Origin: Athripsodes cinereus
Lineage: Eukaryota > Arthropoda > Insecta > Trichoptera > Leptoceridae
DNA: 64,000 nt
Assembly (NCBI GenBank): GCA_947579605.1
Contig: OX388305.1
Span: 38,391,542-38,455,541 of the forward strand
Reading direction: 5' to 3'
Positions within the stretch are counted from its first letter, which is position 1. The number at the start of each line of letters is the position of its first letter. The position numbers and the translations under genes were made by a program. The notes below the pieces were generated by a model. The model did no database searches and was not told the DNA's origin. It saw only the letters and a list, made by a program, of their open reading frames with translations. Below are positions 22,281-35,158 of this stretch, one piece after another.

Positions 22281-24289
22281 GTCTAGATTGGCAAGTCTCT
22301 TAATTCAAAAGTTAGTTTGATAAACTTTCTGAATTTTCACTTTATACATGAAGGAACTTTTTCTTTTATGAAACCGGGTATCATTCTATTTCAGACAACA
22401 TAATTATTATTATCTCATATTCAAATGATTAACATTTATTAAATCATAGAGAATTTTGTACTTTTCCATCTCAATTAATTTATTAGTTTCAATTTGTTTT
22501 GTAAAAGTTAAGTATAATATGTTAATACAAATTTATATCACAGACGCTATGTATAAATGTGTTTCATAGGTTTCTAACAAAGACATAATACATAACAAGA
22601 CTGTGCACATTTTGACTAAATTGAAGCAATAATATATTTTCCTTCGTCGCAATAAGGATTGCTCCTATGAAAAAGAATTGTACGGTAGACTGGCATCTCT
22701 TTGTAATATATTGTTAGTAGAAAGTAATATCATAATATTCCTTCATTATTCATACAATCACGGTATTTCACAGACTTAATGTCGATTGCAATCTCCGTAT
22801 CAACAGTAATGTGTAATAAATACTCATAGTACAACTATGTATTAGAGATAGATAGCTCTAAAACAATTAGGTACTATATCAGGTGACACGTTTTTTGAGG
22901 AAGTGCACAATCTCGTAATGTATAATGTCTTTGGTTTCTAACGATAAGTTTTATAATATACCTTCATATTGTGTAGTCACACAATTTATAATTATAAGCA
23001 GCTTATAAAAGTTTATATCAAAAGGTTTCAAGTATATTTACCAAATTCAACAAATGGTATATTTCCCTTGTAAATTGTTACATAATTATATTTTAATGGG
23101 TTAGCCTGATTGTTTCTATTTCAAATTTATTCTTTCATATTTATAACATCATTAGTTGGCGAGGAATTGTTAAAGAAAATAATGGAATGGTGTAAATAAA
23201 AACAATAATTAACACAAAACAAACAATTTATTAAAAATATTAAAACAAACAACAACAAAAAACACAACAGCAAACAAAAGCAGTGAATCAAACAAAAAAT
23301 AACAATACACACAAAATCAGTATAAATGTAAGTAAGCAAATGGATGTGTTCAGAACAACAACAAGAAACAAATTAATGATATGAAAAATTACTTTATATT
23401 TTTAAATTGTATGGTTATGCCAATAAATTAGAGCATTTACATTAATTTAATAGTAATAACTGTAAAATACTGTTACTCGATATTCAGTGTTGACTCATAA
23501 ATTGGTAATAAATATTATGATTAAAAAATATGAAATTTAAAAACAAATCGTCTTGTAAGGGCAATTATTGACAATGCTCTTATAAGTGGAAAGACGTTTT
23601 TCTCTCTCAATAAAGAAAAAAAAACATTTGTTGTTTAGTTTCATTATGGAATTCTCTCTGGAAGACTCGGTGAATAGATTAAAAAATATATTTGCACACT
23701 GAAACATATCAAGTCAATATTTACACAAAGAAACTGATTTGCAGAATCAGAAAAAAAATGGAGTATAGGTATAGTAATATTATGACAATTTATATAGCGA
23801 CGTACTATTCACATCAAGGGCGCTTATATTATTATATTAGGTTAGTTGGACGAAATCGTGCCATTGCGATAAATTCGTTCTTGTGGTGAAATATATTAAA
23901 TTGTTTGTTATCAGTGAACAGTATAGTACAAATAGGTTAATAAAATAATATGTAAAGATAAAGAGTGCCGAATGTCGTCACATTTTTAAAAAGTTCATTG
24001 CTTCGATATGAACACATCACACATACACAAAAACAAAACATTAACAAAATACATACAACATGGGTAAACATTATTAACACAAAACAAATTAAAATGTTAT
24101 TAGCAATACAATACAAAACGAACTAACAATAAATACTTGAGACTTTTAAGGTATAAGTAGGATTATAAAAAATAAAACTAAGCAAACTCGGATGAAACTA
24201 GACACACTGTGCAAGTTTTACAGAAAAGCATCTAATTTAATTTTAAATTTTTGGAGGCTTAATTAAACAAATGAATAAATAAAAAAATG
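22281..24289. other. AT-rich stretch without recognised genes
   Basis: Long A/T-rich sequence. An ACA/AAC-rich low-complexity patch around 23190-23370 creates the leucine/cysteine-rich minus-strand frame at 23127-23339. A LINE tail motif 'ttaggttagttggacgaaat' occurs at about 23838-23900. Confidence 0.4.
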
Positions 24290-24357
24290 TTTTATGGACG
24301 AATTTAACGATGAAATTTTAACATCTCGTTGACAATGACGTATCAACTTTTTTTAGA

Positions 24358-24452
24358 CTGACAATGTCCTAACAAAACGAAAGAGGTCTCTCTCGTAAAC
24401 ACATCGAATGGTAGAATAAAACATTAAAATCTGTTTTATTTATTTCGCTATG
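24358..24452. mobile_element. Half copy of MITE family E
   Basis: 'tgacaatgtcctaacaaaac' through 'gttttatttatttcgctatg' matches the right arm of the element at 29091-29282. The left arm is lost or very diverged. Confidence 0.5.
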
Positions 24453-25149
24453 GTATTCTACTACCTAAACACCGACACAGTGAATGAAATGTATGAAATT
24501 AATCTAAAAAAGGTCGATTCATACATTTTTTTAAAAATTACTGCCTCAGAACAGACTTAAGTTTAGCAATGCAATGAATTCCATTTTTAATAATTATTTA
24601 AAGATATTTATGTTTAGATTTAAGCTAAAATGATATTGTTTGGTAATAAATTTTTGTATTAGGTAAGCTCTGTATTTCTGAAAATTAAAATAAAATAAAT
24701 AAATATAACCCAATAGTGTATAGATACTTTTTTATAGGAGGATGTTTTCAAGTTAAAAGTTGTAATGTCACTAACTATTCAGCACACAAATATAAAAAAA
24801 AAAAAACTTTTGTCAGTATGAACAGAGCTCTTTAATATCTTCAAATTTCTATACAGGAGCCCGAAAACTTTACTATATGATATTTAAGGAAAAGAGAAAA
24901 TGTAACAGCTTTAAAATAATATGTCATTCTTCAGTAATCGAGATATAAATCTCAATTGATAAGAATCCCGAGATAAAAGAGATTATAAACTGAAAAGTGT
25001 AACTAGAAGACTATTTTTCCGACAGAACAACCAAACGCGTGAGAAAAGCAAAATGTGCGTACTAATAATATCATGGAACGTCATAAAAACAAGCCAAACA
25101 AAACAACTCCCCAAATCAACGACACCTAAAATACTATAACCTTTTTACG

Positions 25150-25335
25150 ACTTCACGAAGGTCGATACGTAGCTATTGTTATTATTAAATGTCTCACCGT
25201 CTCGCTCCGATTCGGCAAAGTGCGAGAGAGACAGAGTGAAAACAACCAAGATGGCCGGCATCATGTGATGCGAGATAATACTATCGGGAGTACCTACCCA
25301 CCCGCACATGACTTGCGTGGAATTTAGCCGCATTT
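25150..25335. promoter_or_regulatory. GC-richer, promoter-like patch
   Basis: An island of higher GC in the presumed giant intron with 'caagatggccggc' (YY1-type GCCATCTTG on the minus strand) and a CTCTCTCGCACTTTGCCG motif. On the minus strand 'gagcgagacg|gtgaga' would serve as a splice donor at 25199. It could be an alternative first exon of the minus-strand gene or an unrecognised repeat. Confidence 0.25.
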
Positions 25336-25864
25336 CTGAAAATGAAAACCCAACAGTAAAACGTTCACACTCCTTAAAGAAATTATCGACTAAAAAGTAC
25401 GCAAATTGTTTTTTTTTCGAGAGCGCTGTATAATCAAAGACAATAAAAATGTGTTTTCAGTAATTCCCAATATATTTTTAAATAATCATGTTGATAATTA
25501 TTAATGACTAAATAAACTGAGCCTGGCAATAAATCAAAGCTAATCAGCGCAGAGACGCACTGAAAGGAGGAGGCAGATTTCTGCCCTGTAGTTACGGTAA
25601 GAGCGTTGAAAGGCTATTAAGTTTAGTTGAAACTGGGTCAGTTGGAAGAATGTGTAACAAGGCAACAAACTTGCCTTCTGTAAATTGCCATGTACCTAAA
25701 TTAGTACTTTTATTTCTCTGCAAAATGGAACGAGAGAGGAACGAATAATTAGCTAACAGATTTTTTTAAAGATTTTGTCTTTTACGTGTTATAAAAAACG
25801 AGGGTATTCAGAATAATAAGCATGTACCTAATCACTGAATCAGATATGTTTAACGATTTATAGA

Positions 25865-25990
25865 TGTATTCCTCCTCTTGTACAATGAGAGGTGTGGATG
25901 AGTTATTCCAGATAGCGCAGGACCGAGAAGCCTATGCCAGAGGGATCGCCAACGTCGGGAGGACCTGACAGGGCACCTACAGAAGAAGAA
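25865..25990 (+). pseudogene. LINE ORF2 C-terminal fragment
   Basis: One frame reads 'DELFQIAQDREAYARGIANV' then GRT and a stop; the 'QDR..W/Y' and 'ANV..GQGT' pattern is the last segment of RTE/CR1-like ORF2. It is short and truncated at the 5' side. Confidence 0.5.
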
Positions 25991-26224
25991 GATAAAACAT
26001 CACGGGAAAATTAACAGAAAATATAGTGGTAGAATTTTATTTATGCTGGATTTATAAATATTTATTATAAATCCAGCCGATTTTATTTTAGCAGATATTA
26101 TTTATAGCCACATTAATGGCTTACATAAAAATCTAATCATGACAAAACTCAAAGTTGATTTACGCGATCAACTTTGAAGAACTAATGATGGAATATTGAG
26201 TGCTGTTTCTAAATGACTAATACT

Positions 26225-26660
26225 CATAATTTTTAATCATCTGAGACTGACGGCACGGGCTGGTGTGAGACTGAACGTGTTGAAAATATGCTGTTCTAAT
26301 GCTCATTATAGTAGTGGAGAGGAACGGCAGTGTAGTCAGCAGACCACCCTCTAAAATTACTAGGTATCTACTAGCGTAGTATTGAGAGCGATGCTCCATT
26401 GCGCATGCGCTCCGCCCCGTTGCGTATAACTCTGCCGTTACTCCGAATATAAGTATATATATAAGACTAATATATATTATGTATATGTACATGGACGCGG
26501 GTGTCGGCGCTATTATAAGTAGGTATACATATATGTATGGAGCAAGGTATTCTTTGACCGAGTGACCTAGATAGGCTTATACTGTGTAGTAGGGAGGAAA
26601 ACGGAGTCGGCGTACGTCTGATGCTTAGTACTACTTCTGCTACCAGATAATATATATTAT
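26225..26660. promoter_or_regulatory. GC-richer patch with NRF-1/Ewg-like palindrome
   Basis: 'ttgcgcatgcgctccgcccc' at 26399 holds the palindrome TGCGCATGCGC, the binding consensus of NRF-1 (Ewg in insects), beside a GC box. Minus-strand reading gives a small open frame starting just after it and a TCAGT initiator-like motif. I cannot tell whether it is an alternative promoter, an exon or a repeat. Confidence 0.3.
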
Positions 26661-27839
26661 ATCCTTCTGCTACCATCACTTTTTTATGAAATATTAACCA
26701 TAAATATTATGATATGCTGGTTGCATCTTTTGCGAGAGACATTTTGAATTGTGTGATTTTTATCGAAATATATTTACTTTTATTCATTCGTTCATGCCGT
26801 CATGCCATTTCCCACATGTTCAATGATTTATACTAGACGATCATTCACATCATAAATGAATGAGTATGAATGGCCTTTAACTTAAAATTAAATATTGAAT
26901 CATAAATAATATTGGTTTATTGAATGTTATTTCAACATCCAGGTGTAAGCATAAAACGCCTCTTTTTTTAGAAGAAATGTGAAAAAACATGAATTTCTGA
27001 GCTGTAAAATTTAATATAATTTTAAATAAATAACCCCTGGTTTGGTAATTTAAAAAAATATGACTCTAATTTAAAATTACTAGACGCTTTGGCGGTAAAT
27101 AAACCATAATTCAAGGCTAAGAATAAGGCTATTATACTAATTACCCCGAGGTCGTTTCGAGTTTTTTTTTTCATTATATTGATCGTATTTCAACTCTTTA
27201 TTACAACGTCAACAAAATGGTAAAGCACACAATGAAATGCTTGACTATAAACACATAAAATATTTCGAATCATTCACAATATCGATACGACAACTATAAT
27301 ATCAGACTTAAGAAATTTTACAATAGTAGCGACTTCACTCATCTTCTTCATTATACAGAATCTATCACAAGTAGGATGCGGGTAATCCTTTCTGTGCTTA
27401 TAAAACAATAAGACTTTCGAGGATAGATAGTATTGCCTCTGTCATTGCAGAAAAGAAAACATTAAATGTCTCATATGCAATACAATATGGTTTTCAGGAA
27501 TTCTACAAATCGTAATATTTTTCTCAGTAAAGATTCTATGAAATTGTTTGAAATCAATGAACACTAAAGAATTAGTAAATAAATAAATATTGAAATGAGT
27601 TTTATTCGGAGAACAAAAGAAAGAATTTATTTTCAATGCGATGGACATAACCTCAAACACAGAATAATCGATAAAACTAACATTTAGGAAAATGTGCTAC
27701 TGAGGTTGCATACATTCAGGAGTAAAAAAATGTTTACACAGTACATATAACTCCCAAAAGTGCGAAAAAATTAGTTATTATTCACAAAATTAACTCAAAT
27801 TATATGAATGAACTAAATAATCAATACCAGATGGGTTTG
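26661..27839. other. AT-rich stretch without recognised genes
   Basis: No recognisable repeat or coding signal. The 72-aa minus-strand frame at 27442-27660 has no motif that I can name. Confidence 0.4.
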
Positions 27840-27960
27840 TTCTTTAGTACTGTGTGTGCATGCGGTTCACAATGCCGGATAATGAAGCATATTGCGGAGT
27901 GTCCTCTGTATGCGGCTTTAAGTTTGGTTGGGGGGACCTACACGAGGCGAGGTTAAAAAA
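27840..27960 (+). pseudogene. LINE C-terminal knuckle remnant
   Basis: 'VCACGSQCRIMKHIAECPLY' is readable: the CxCG..MxHI..ECP knuckle common at LINE ORF2 C-termini. Nothing is intact on either side. Confidence 0.55.
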
Positions 27961-28017
27961 ATTACCTTTGAATATGTAGAACCATTGTAAAATGCACAAA
28001 AAAACAGTTCATAGGAC

Positions 28018-28125
28018 GTGTTGCATGCAATAAACGTGCAAGCTGTCCTTTTCATGCCAACAAAAGACTAAGACATTTCGGATGGGTGATAAACATTATC
28101 GCTGAATTTAAGACGTAAAATGTAT
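28018..28125 (-). repeat. Retroposon family C, partial
   Basis: 'gtgcaagctgtccttttcat' to 'gctgaatttaagacgtaaaa' align to the middle of family C. A further family-C 5' piece (ttttcgaacacc..caggacat) lies at 28226-28310. Confidence 0.65.
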
Positions 28126-28330
28126 TTGTGTTTTATCACTGTTTATTTTGAATGACTACGTAATTTAATGTACCTACATAAAACAAAAAAAAAAGTTCTC
28201 TTTACATATAAAATGGATTTGTTTTTCGAACACCTTTCTTTTGCAGGACATCCAAAAATTTACAAAAAAATATGGGAGACCAATTGTTTCTAGGTTCTTC
28301 CACGAAGCAAAAAATTTATATAATGATAAT

Positions 28331-28582
28331 TACTACTACTACTACTATACCATCACGGCATATCCCACAAGTGGGGTAGCCAGCAGAGCAGCTGCATATA
28401 AAACATGCAAGCTGTCTTCTCCGTGCCAATATAAAATCAAGACATTCAGGATGGGTGGCAAACTTCATCGCCGAATTTAAGATGTAAAATGTCTTATTTT
28501 TTCGAACACCCGCCTTTTACAGGACACTCGAAAACTTATGGAGAAGAGTGGGAGACCAATTCCTTACCGGGTGCTCCACGGG
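28331..28582 (-). repeat. Retroposon family C, full-length reference copy
   Basis: Flanked by perfect 11-bp duplications ataatgataat (28320-28330 and 28583-28593), so both ends are defined. The sense strand (minus) starts 'cccgtggagcacccgg', passes 'gagtgtcctgtaaaaggcgg' and 'cccatcctgaatgtcttgat', and ends 'ccgtgatggtatag' plus (TAG)n. Length is 252 bp. No protein or convincing Pol III box is visible; it may be a short non-autonomous partner of a LINE with a TAG-repeat tail. The 79-aa frame across it is spurious. Confidence 0.85.
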
Positions 28583-29090
28583 ATAATGATAATCCCTTTC
28601 AGAATAATATATTTATTCAATATCTGCGGCACACTGAATAGGTGTTACTTTCCTTCAGCTCATAAACTCTACACTTCTTTCAATAGGTACTAAAATATAT
28701 TAATTTGTAAAATAAATTGTAAAAATAACATCGATAAACTTACTATATTATTTTAGTGATTCTATAGTTTATTATGTCATAAATACCAGCAAGCAATATT
28801 AAATACCATATAATAATGCCGTAACCCGCGCGTGACCTTAAAAGTAGGCTAAGATCGAGGGCGTTATTAGATCGACTCCCAAATGGCTGAATTCTATAAA
28901 TAAACATACATATATAGTATTCAGCGTTATTCGGAATAAAAGCATCCCAGTTTTGGTATTACATATTTTGCAACATTCTACGCGATTTTACATTTTAATA
29001 ATTCATAATATTTTTATGTTGATTACAATATCGCTTGAATACGACATCTTTTAACTAAATCAGATATGGAAATAAAGTGTATCTTTTGTA

Positions 29091-29282
29091 CGAAATAAAT
29101 AAAACTAATGTTTTATTCTATTCGATTTGTTCACGAGAGAGACGTCTTTAGTATTGCTAGGACATTGACAATCTTCTTTTTCTCCTCTCCCTATTCCATC
29201 TTCTCATTTTGATTGACATTGTCCTAACAAGACGAAAGACGTCTTTCTCGTGAATATATCGCAGATTTGTTTTATTTATTTC
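29091..29282. mobile_element. Fold-back MITE, family E
   Basis: Both ends begin 'cgaaataaataaaac' in inverted orientation, and inner arms 'cacgagagagacgtcttta' / 'gacgaaagacgtctttctcg' and 'ggacattgacaatc' / 'gattgacattgtcc' also pair. About 190 bp, mostly stem, no ORF. A half copy is at 24358. Confidence 0.7.
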
Positions 29283-31824
29283 GTTATAGAATTTTACTAC
29301 CTACCTAAATACTGACACCGACAGTAGATGAATGTATCATTCATTTGTTTTTTTTTTTAATTATGTTCACACAGTTCTATGGAGCTACTGAAAGTGACTT
29401 AAGACCAGCATTTTTTGCAGCAAGTGTAATGTAAAAGGCAGATCTATTCCTTAGGTTTAGTGCTATTTTATGGTACAGTACATTTGTTGACAATTACTAT
29501 TACGTTTGACTAACTATGGGCCAGGCAAGGCAAGGTTTAGCGTTATTTGATTCTACTGCATTGTGTATGAAAAATGCAAATATTCATTTTGTGCTCATGC
29601 AATGGACCAAATTTAAACGCATTATCATTTATCAGCTGGTGAAGCAGTATATAATCACATAAATATAAGTACAAAACTCATAAATTGTATTTTGAGAATA
29701 TTATTCATTTTATAAACCACTCTCAAAATTTTATTCATCCATTTATTTATTTTTTATTTATTTCACATTAGGATGCACCGCAACAGAATACACATATGGA
29801 ATAAATAAAACCATAGTAATACATTTGAAAAACTAAAAACACTGTCATTGTTTTCACTATGATAATTATGTATTTGATCAATACTGTTGATAAAGTAAGT
29901 ACTTCAGTTTTAAATCAGTTAAATCTCAGTTAAAAATAGCTCTTGCCCTTCAAATATCCAAAGACGAAAGCACTGGGAAATTTTTTTGTTTACCTTTATT
30001 AACAATATTATTATCATAGTGTAATTTTTACAGCGTTTTTGAAATTTATGCATTTTTAAAATAAATGTATTCAAATGAATTGACGCAAAGATATTATTAA
30101 ATTATTTAAGAACCACGGTGTTTGATGACAGCCTGAATTTGAATTATTTATTTATAGGTACATAATTTATTTAATCGAATCAAAATAAAATATAAATAAT
30201 AATCACATCAATGTGTCACGGAGACAGAAAGAGTATTGGGACGATGTCATGTCATGGGAGCAATTAATGATCTGATTGAGCCCGTTAAATATATAATAAA
30301 GCAAGACACATTACAACAACAATATAATTGAATTTTGAAATGATGCTCTGTGCATTCGAGTGCAATTGTATCAATAGGTAAATATACAACGGAGTCCTGC
30401 CAACTAGGCTACTGGGTCACAGAACTATAATGTATAACAACCAATATTCCTAGAGTGCAGTCTGATGGTCTCCCCAGAAGTGCAACCGCTTCTGCTGTTG
30501 CACTACTAACGCCACCGTATGACATAGGGGGAAACTAGCACATTAGAGTGAAAAATAACAATATTATCATTGCATGTACACAGTAAGCTAGGTACTACAT
30601 AATATAAGATTGCCATTGGCAAATTATTGGCATCCTATATATTCTCAGCGGCGAAGATAAATCTGTCATCATAGCATTGTTTGACTCATTCATTTATCTT
30701 ATAAAATGGGCCATCTGCTTTTGAAAGTTTTGATATCTGATACCGTGTTGGCTCATTGCTCAATTTTGTAACTGATTCTTTAATTGTTTTCTATGTTTGC
30801 AAAAATACAAGTATGAAGGTAGGTATCTATTTCCTGTAGAAGTGGTTTATCGAAGGATAGAAGTCTGTTTAAACGTCAAAACAAAGGTTCTTCGGTGATA
30901 TTAATTAGTGTTTGGAGGTCTAATATGACAGTCTAGATAACTTGGGAATTCATAACAGAATAAGTTAGTTGGAAGATAATTTATTATCGCAATTTAGCGA
31001 CGAACTCTCCTCTGTAAGTTGAATTGTATAACTGATAAAATTATGTACATTTCTATTGTTTTGGTTGCCTAAATAAATAAAATATGTAAGTTTATAATAT
31101 TATAACCAATATAGATAAAAAAAATATTAAATAGAATTTAAAATCCGGAGGATTTCAACATCTTATAGCTTGGGGCGATAGCTTTCACTAAAGCTACCTT
31201 TACTTTGTAAAATTGTAAAATAAACTTTATAAGCTCAATCTGAGAGTATATTTTTTAAAAGGCAGGTGAAATAATAACCTCTAGGCAAGATCAAAGAATA
31301 TAATCAATTTGCGAAGGGCGAACGTATAGGAAATGGTATGATTTCTTCCTACCAACTCACGTGTAGATCCGGAGAAGGAATGTCGGATTGGACTAATTGG
31401 ACTAATTCAAATGTCATAAGTGTGTGTGCAGGAGACTTCAAGATTACACAGGCAATAAGTCCCAACAACAAATCTCAGAAAGGAACCACATGGCAAGGAA
31501 AAACAATAAGAAAGCAAACACCACCATCACGTGGGACTAATAATAATTGCCTAAGAAGAAGTATAAGTAAAAAAGAAAACATATAGCAAACAAACATATT
31601 TCGAAAAAATCAATACGAGTCAATGTTGAAAAACAACAATATACAATGTAATTTGCTATTACCGCTAATAGTAATAATAATTATGTTACCTAAAGGGCAA
31701 ATAAACATCGCGTACCTTCGTCAGATATTCCGACAGCGAGTGATGGAATTGAAAACGAAATACACCAAATATAGATAACACTATGGTGTATACCACCATG
31801 TCAAATTAAAAGTAATTAATCTCT
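29283..31824. other. AT-rich stretch; LINE tail at about 30960
   Basis: 'aagttagttggaagataatt' and 'gcgacgaactctcct' at 30960-31020 match the LINE 3' tail family. The 82-aa frame at 31338-31586 (WTNWTNSN..) matches nothing I know. The remainder is unassigned A/T-rich DNA. Confidence 0.4.
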
Positions 31825-31938
31825 CAAGTGGGGTAGTCAGCAGATCAGATGTATGTTATAAACATTCAAGCTATCTTCTTCGTGTCAACAAAAAATTAAG
31901 ATTTTTATTTAGGATGGGTGGCGAACTATATCGCTGAA
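31825..31938 (-). repeat. Retroposon family C, partial
   Basis: 'tctcaagtggggtagtcagc' to 'aggatgggtggcgaacta' align along most of the family; the TAG tail is missing. Confidence 0.65.
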
Positions 31939-32239
31939 GGAAACGTCTCGGCGATTAATTAACAAAATAAAATTGTTTCCGGTGATGCAATTTGTACTAT
32001 ATCTTATAATATAAAATGGTTTGTAAGAATGAGTTTCAAAGCGTACTTATAGTTCTGTTATACCTACATAAGTATATATTATGCAGGTGGACAAGTATTG
32101 TTGCAACTGTATAAATACTGGGTTGCCAGTAGCAATGAAATTAGGCATGGCATTGCAGCCAAATAGATCAACAACAATAATACATAACAACCAATCAAGG
32201 CGAATAATGCGGCGGTGTAGTATTATGCATGGGCGCATC

Positions 32240-32598
32240 TAGTGATGTGAGTAGAGAAAATTCTCCGAGAATTTCTCCTCTGATTGAAGAGAAATTTCTC
32301 TGATTTCTTCCCATGGGGATTCCCCTATTATTTATTGGCGATAATGCGGCGGAATTCCCCTACAAAATATATGAAAAAATATCCGGTATTGACTAACTTT
32401 AATTGTAGCAATATTGGTGATAAATTGTCTCAACATTTGTACATTGTTATTGATTGATTGAATAAAGTACTGATTTATTATTATTTACTGTTAAATAAAA
32501 AAAAAAATTCTCGGTAAATTCTCTACTTCGAGAAATTTACCGAGAAATTTCTCGGTAAATTTCTCCAAAAATTATTTCTTGAGAATTCCACAACACTA
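32240..32598. mobile_element. hAT-type non-autonomous element, copy 2
   Basis: Perfect 8-bp duplications ggcgcatc at 32232-32239 and 32599-32606. Ends are TAGTGATGTG / CACAACACTA. The sub-terminal region is a run of GAGAAATTT/AAATTTCTC repeats, and the core is shared with copy 1 at 20211-20694. It is 359 bp long and lacks a transposase. Confidence 0.9.
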
Positions 32599-33412
32599 GG
32601 CGCATCCATTGGGGGGAAGAGGGGGTTATCGGGACAATAAATGAGCAAAATTTTTATAAAAGTAGGTATGTAAAATTGCCATCGAAACGGGAAGCTGAGA
32701 CGTAATATAATTTAATTCAATGATTCAGTGTTGACATTGGGAAACAACAGTTTAACAGTACAAAATAGCATTGTTTTTTGTTTCAGATTAATACGCCGGT
32801 TTCTATTTCATTTTTAGTGTACACTAACTAAAATATGAACGATCCAATTTAAGTTAGTCTACAGTGGTATTCTGTAAGCTCTTAAATTGTTCCTTATTAG
32901 AATAATACACAATTTGAATAATGTAGAATACGAATGTTAGTTCAAGTAAACTTAATTATAAAATTTTGTAACTCTTATTTTAGTTGGAATCAATAAAGAA
33001 TAGGGGGTATAAACTCAAAGTTTATGTCAATTTATTGGTGAAAGCGCTAGGCGTAATTATGGTAAATTGTGGTAACTTTGTATACATTAATGTGAAAGAT
33101 AAAACAGTGTTATATTATATTAACTAAATATAATGTTGAACAAAAACGAGGAGATCGTAATTAATTTCAAATTTCTGTACTAAATTTAAAATTTGACGAC
33201 GGGGATAAATGTTGTGAGTTAATCAAATCAAATAAAGAAATCATGGCAGGTAATAGAGACGAAAAAAGTCTAAGCAATGTGTTGAGCTGCTTGCCCGCGC
33301 TAGAGAAAACTCTGGTTGCGCCTATGGTAGTATATGCAAGTATGCAGTATGCAATCCGCATCGTGATGCATCTGCCGCAAGACCGGCATAACTACTGTTT
33401 TATTGCCATTCT

Positions 33413-33468
33413 CAATAGCCTAAAAACATTAAGTATTGTAGACGGTACTTAATGTTTTTAGGCTATTG
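33413..33468. repeat. Perfect 23-bp hairpin
   Basis: Arms 33413-33435 and 33446-33468 are perfect complements (caatagcctaaaaacattaa..), with a 10-base loop ttgtagacgg. It lies at the end of a 69-aa frame (33243-33452) without known domain. It could be a decayed fold-back element or a hairpin RNA; only the structure is certain. Confidence 0.85.
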
Positions 33469-33714
33469 TAAAGCCTGATGTAGGTAAAGACTTTTTTCTC
33501 ATTTTTAATCCATTCAATTTATTGTTTTTTTATGGTATTTTTTGTAGTTGTCACATTAAATATTATCTCGATACGGGTGCAAATCCAGTGAGGTAGTATT
33601 GAGTGTATAAATGTGAATTTAAAGTGTGAAAAATGTTATACTTTGTATTGTAAGAATATTTTGGGTGATAAATTATTATAATAATTATTGTCATACATTC
33701 AAGTTAGATACAAT

Positions 33715-33775
33715 AAATGTACAGAGGGCGAGTTTATTGCAAAGGCGCGATCTCTCCCATCTAACCTAAATATTA
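33715..33775 (-). repeat. LINE 3' tail fragment
   Basis: Minus strand: 'ggttagatgggagagatcgc' and 'gcaataaactcgccctctg', the same tail as at 15640. Confidence 0.5.
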
Positions 33776-33844
33776 TATTATTTACTTTATATCTGTATAC
33801 TTATACTGTCCAGTGAGATAACCAGAGAACAATATTTTTTTTAA

Positions 33845-33955
33845 AAAGATATATCTGGGTTTTGTTATAAATCCAAATACAACCTTACACACCTTTCACA
33901 GTAATCTAAAAGCTTGTGTCGTGAAAGGGGAGTTTGCCGGCAGCTGGGATCGATC
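33845..33955 (-). repeat. SINE family A, truncated
   Basis: Tail and body are present ('agatatatctgggttttgtt', 'ttgtgtcgtgaaaggggag'), but the copy stops within the B box at 'cagctgggatcgatca'; the A-box half is absent. Confidence 0.75.
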
Positions 33956-34678
33956 AGTTGGTCTTCCACTCTTATCCGTAAGTTTTCTAATGCCTGATCC
34001 TTTGAATAAACCCGCTCACAGCACATTTCCTCAGAGTAATAATAAATGTGTGTGGAAGGCAACACAAAACTATATTTTAGAAATGTCACAAAATTTAATT
34101 CTAGAAGATTATCGATATGATATAAGTAACTAAACAATATTGTTAAGTAGTCAAAAAGCCTTGACCACTGGTGACTCTGCAAGAATGGTGTTTGTACTCC
34201 TATATAGATGAACAAAACGACATAGCAATTTGATGACGTGAATAACATACACAAGTATGTATGTATCTAAGCATAAAAATACATAAGCCCTTACAGAGGG
34301 CTGTATCTCTGGGAATGAAATGCAAGCCAAGTATACATGTGAATATGTGTGCATGTAGTCACAGAATAATCCGCAACTGCATAGTAGAGTTTCTGTAAGT
34401 CCCACTACAATATCCTCTATATCTAGGACACGCCCGCTGATCCAATCATTACCGATGTAATACACTACATTCTCTGTTATACGGAACTAGTGTAAAATAT
34501 AAAGGGAAATAATTGTTGACTATTAAAACATCATAAAAATATTGATTAATTCACTTATTCATACACTGTGCGGCTAATTTGCCACAATGATTAAAATCAC
34601 ATATTGATATGAGACCAATATTCAAATTGTGACTGATATTATAATCTATGAGGTGTGCGGTAGCCTGGTAGTAGAGAC

Positions 34679-35158
34679 CAGGGATGTTGCGGATGTCGAT
34701 TTTTACACATCCGCGGATGTGAATGCGGATTTTTGAAGGCTCACATCCGCGGATGCGGATGCGGATGTTTAAGATGTTATAAAAAAAGTAGGAACTATCT
34801 TAGTTGGTAGGCCCCATTGTCAAATATGTGGCGAAATTGTTGCTACAATAATATTATGGATTTTTTGGCGAAATATTTTTTTTCTTCTTTATTATTTGCA
34901 AAAATAAAATAAAACCGGCAAAAACAAAAACGCGTCTGATCTTGTCACCATTATTTTCGTTCCCATTGGTTAATGTCAAGTGCAAACGGCACGCGCCATT
35001 CGCCGGCCCCGCCCCATTTCTTTCTTGTCGCAAATTGTCTTACATCCGCATCCGCATGAACATCCGCATCGATTATTGCGGATGCGGATGCAGATGTCCA
35101 AATACATGCGGAAGCTCCGCATTTGCGGATGCGGATGCGAATATTCGCAACATCCCTG
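34679..35158. mobile_element. hAT-type element with GCGGAT repeats
   Basis: The 8-bp duplications gtagagac (34671-34678 and 35159-35166) flank ends CAGGGATGTTGCG / CGCAACATCCCTG. Both sub-terminal regions are crowded with GCGGAT/ATCCGC copies (such as 'gcggatgcggatgcggatg'), resembling multimerised transposase sites. No transposase is encoded; the small ORFs on both strands only reflect the repeats. The left flank (ggtagcctggtagtagagac) resembles a SINE-A head. Confidence 0.9.
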
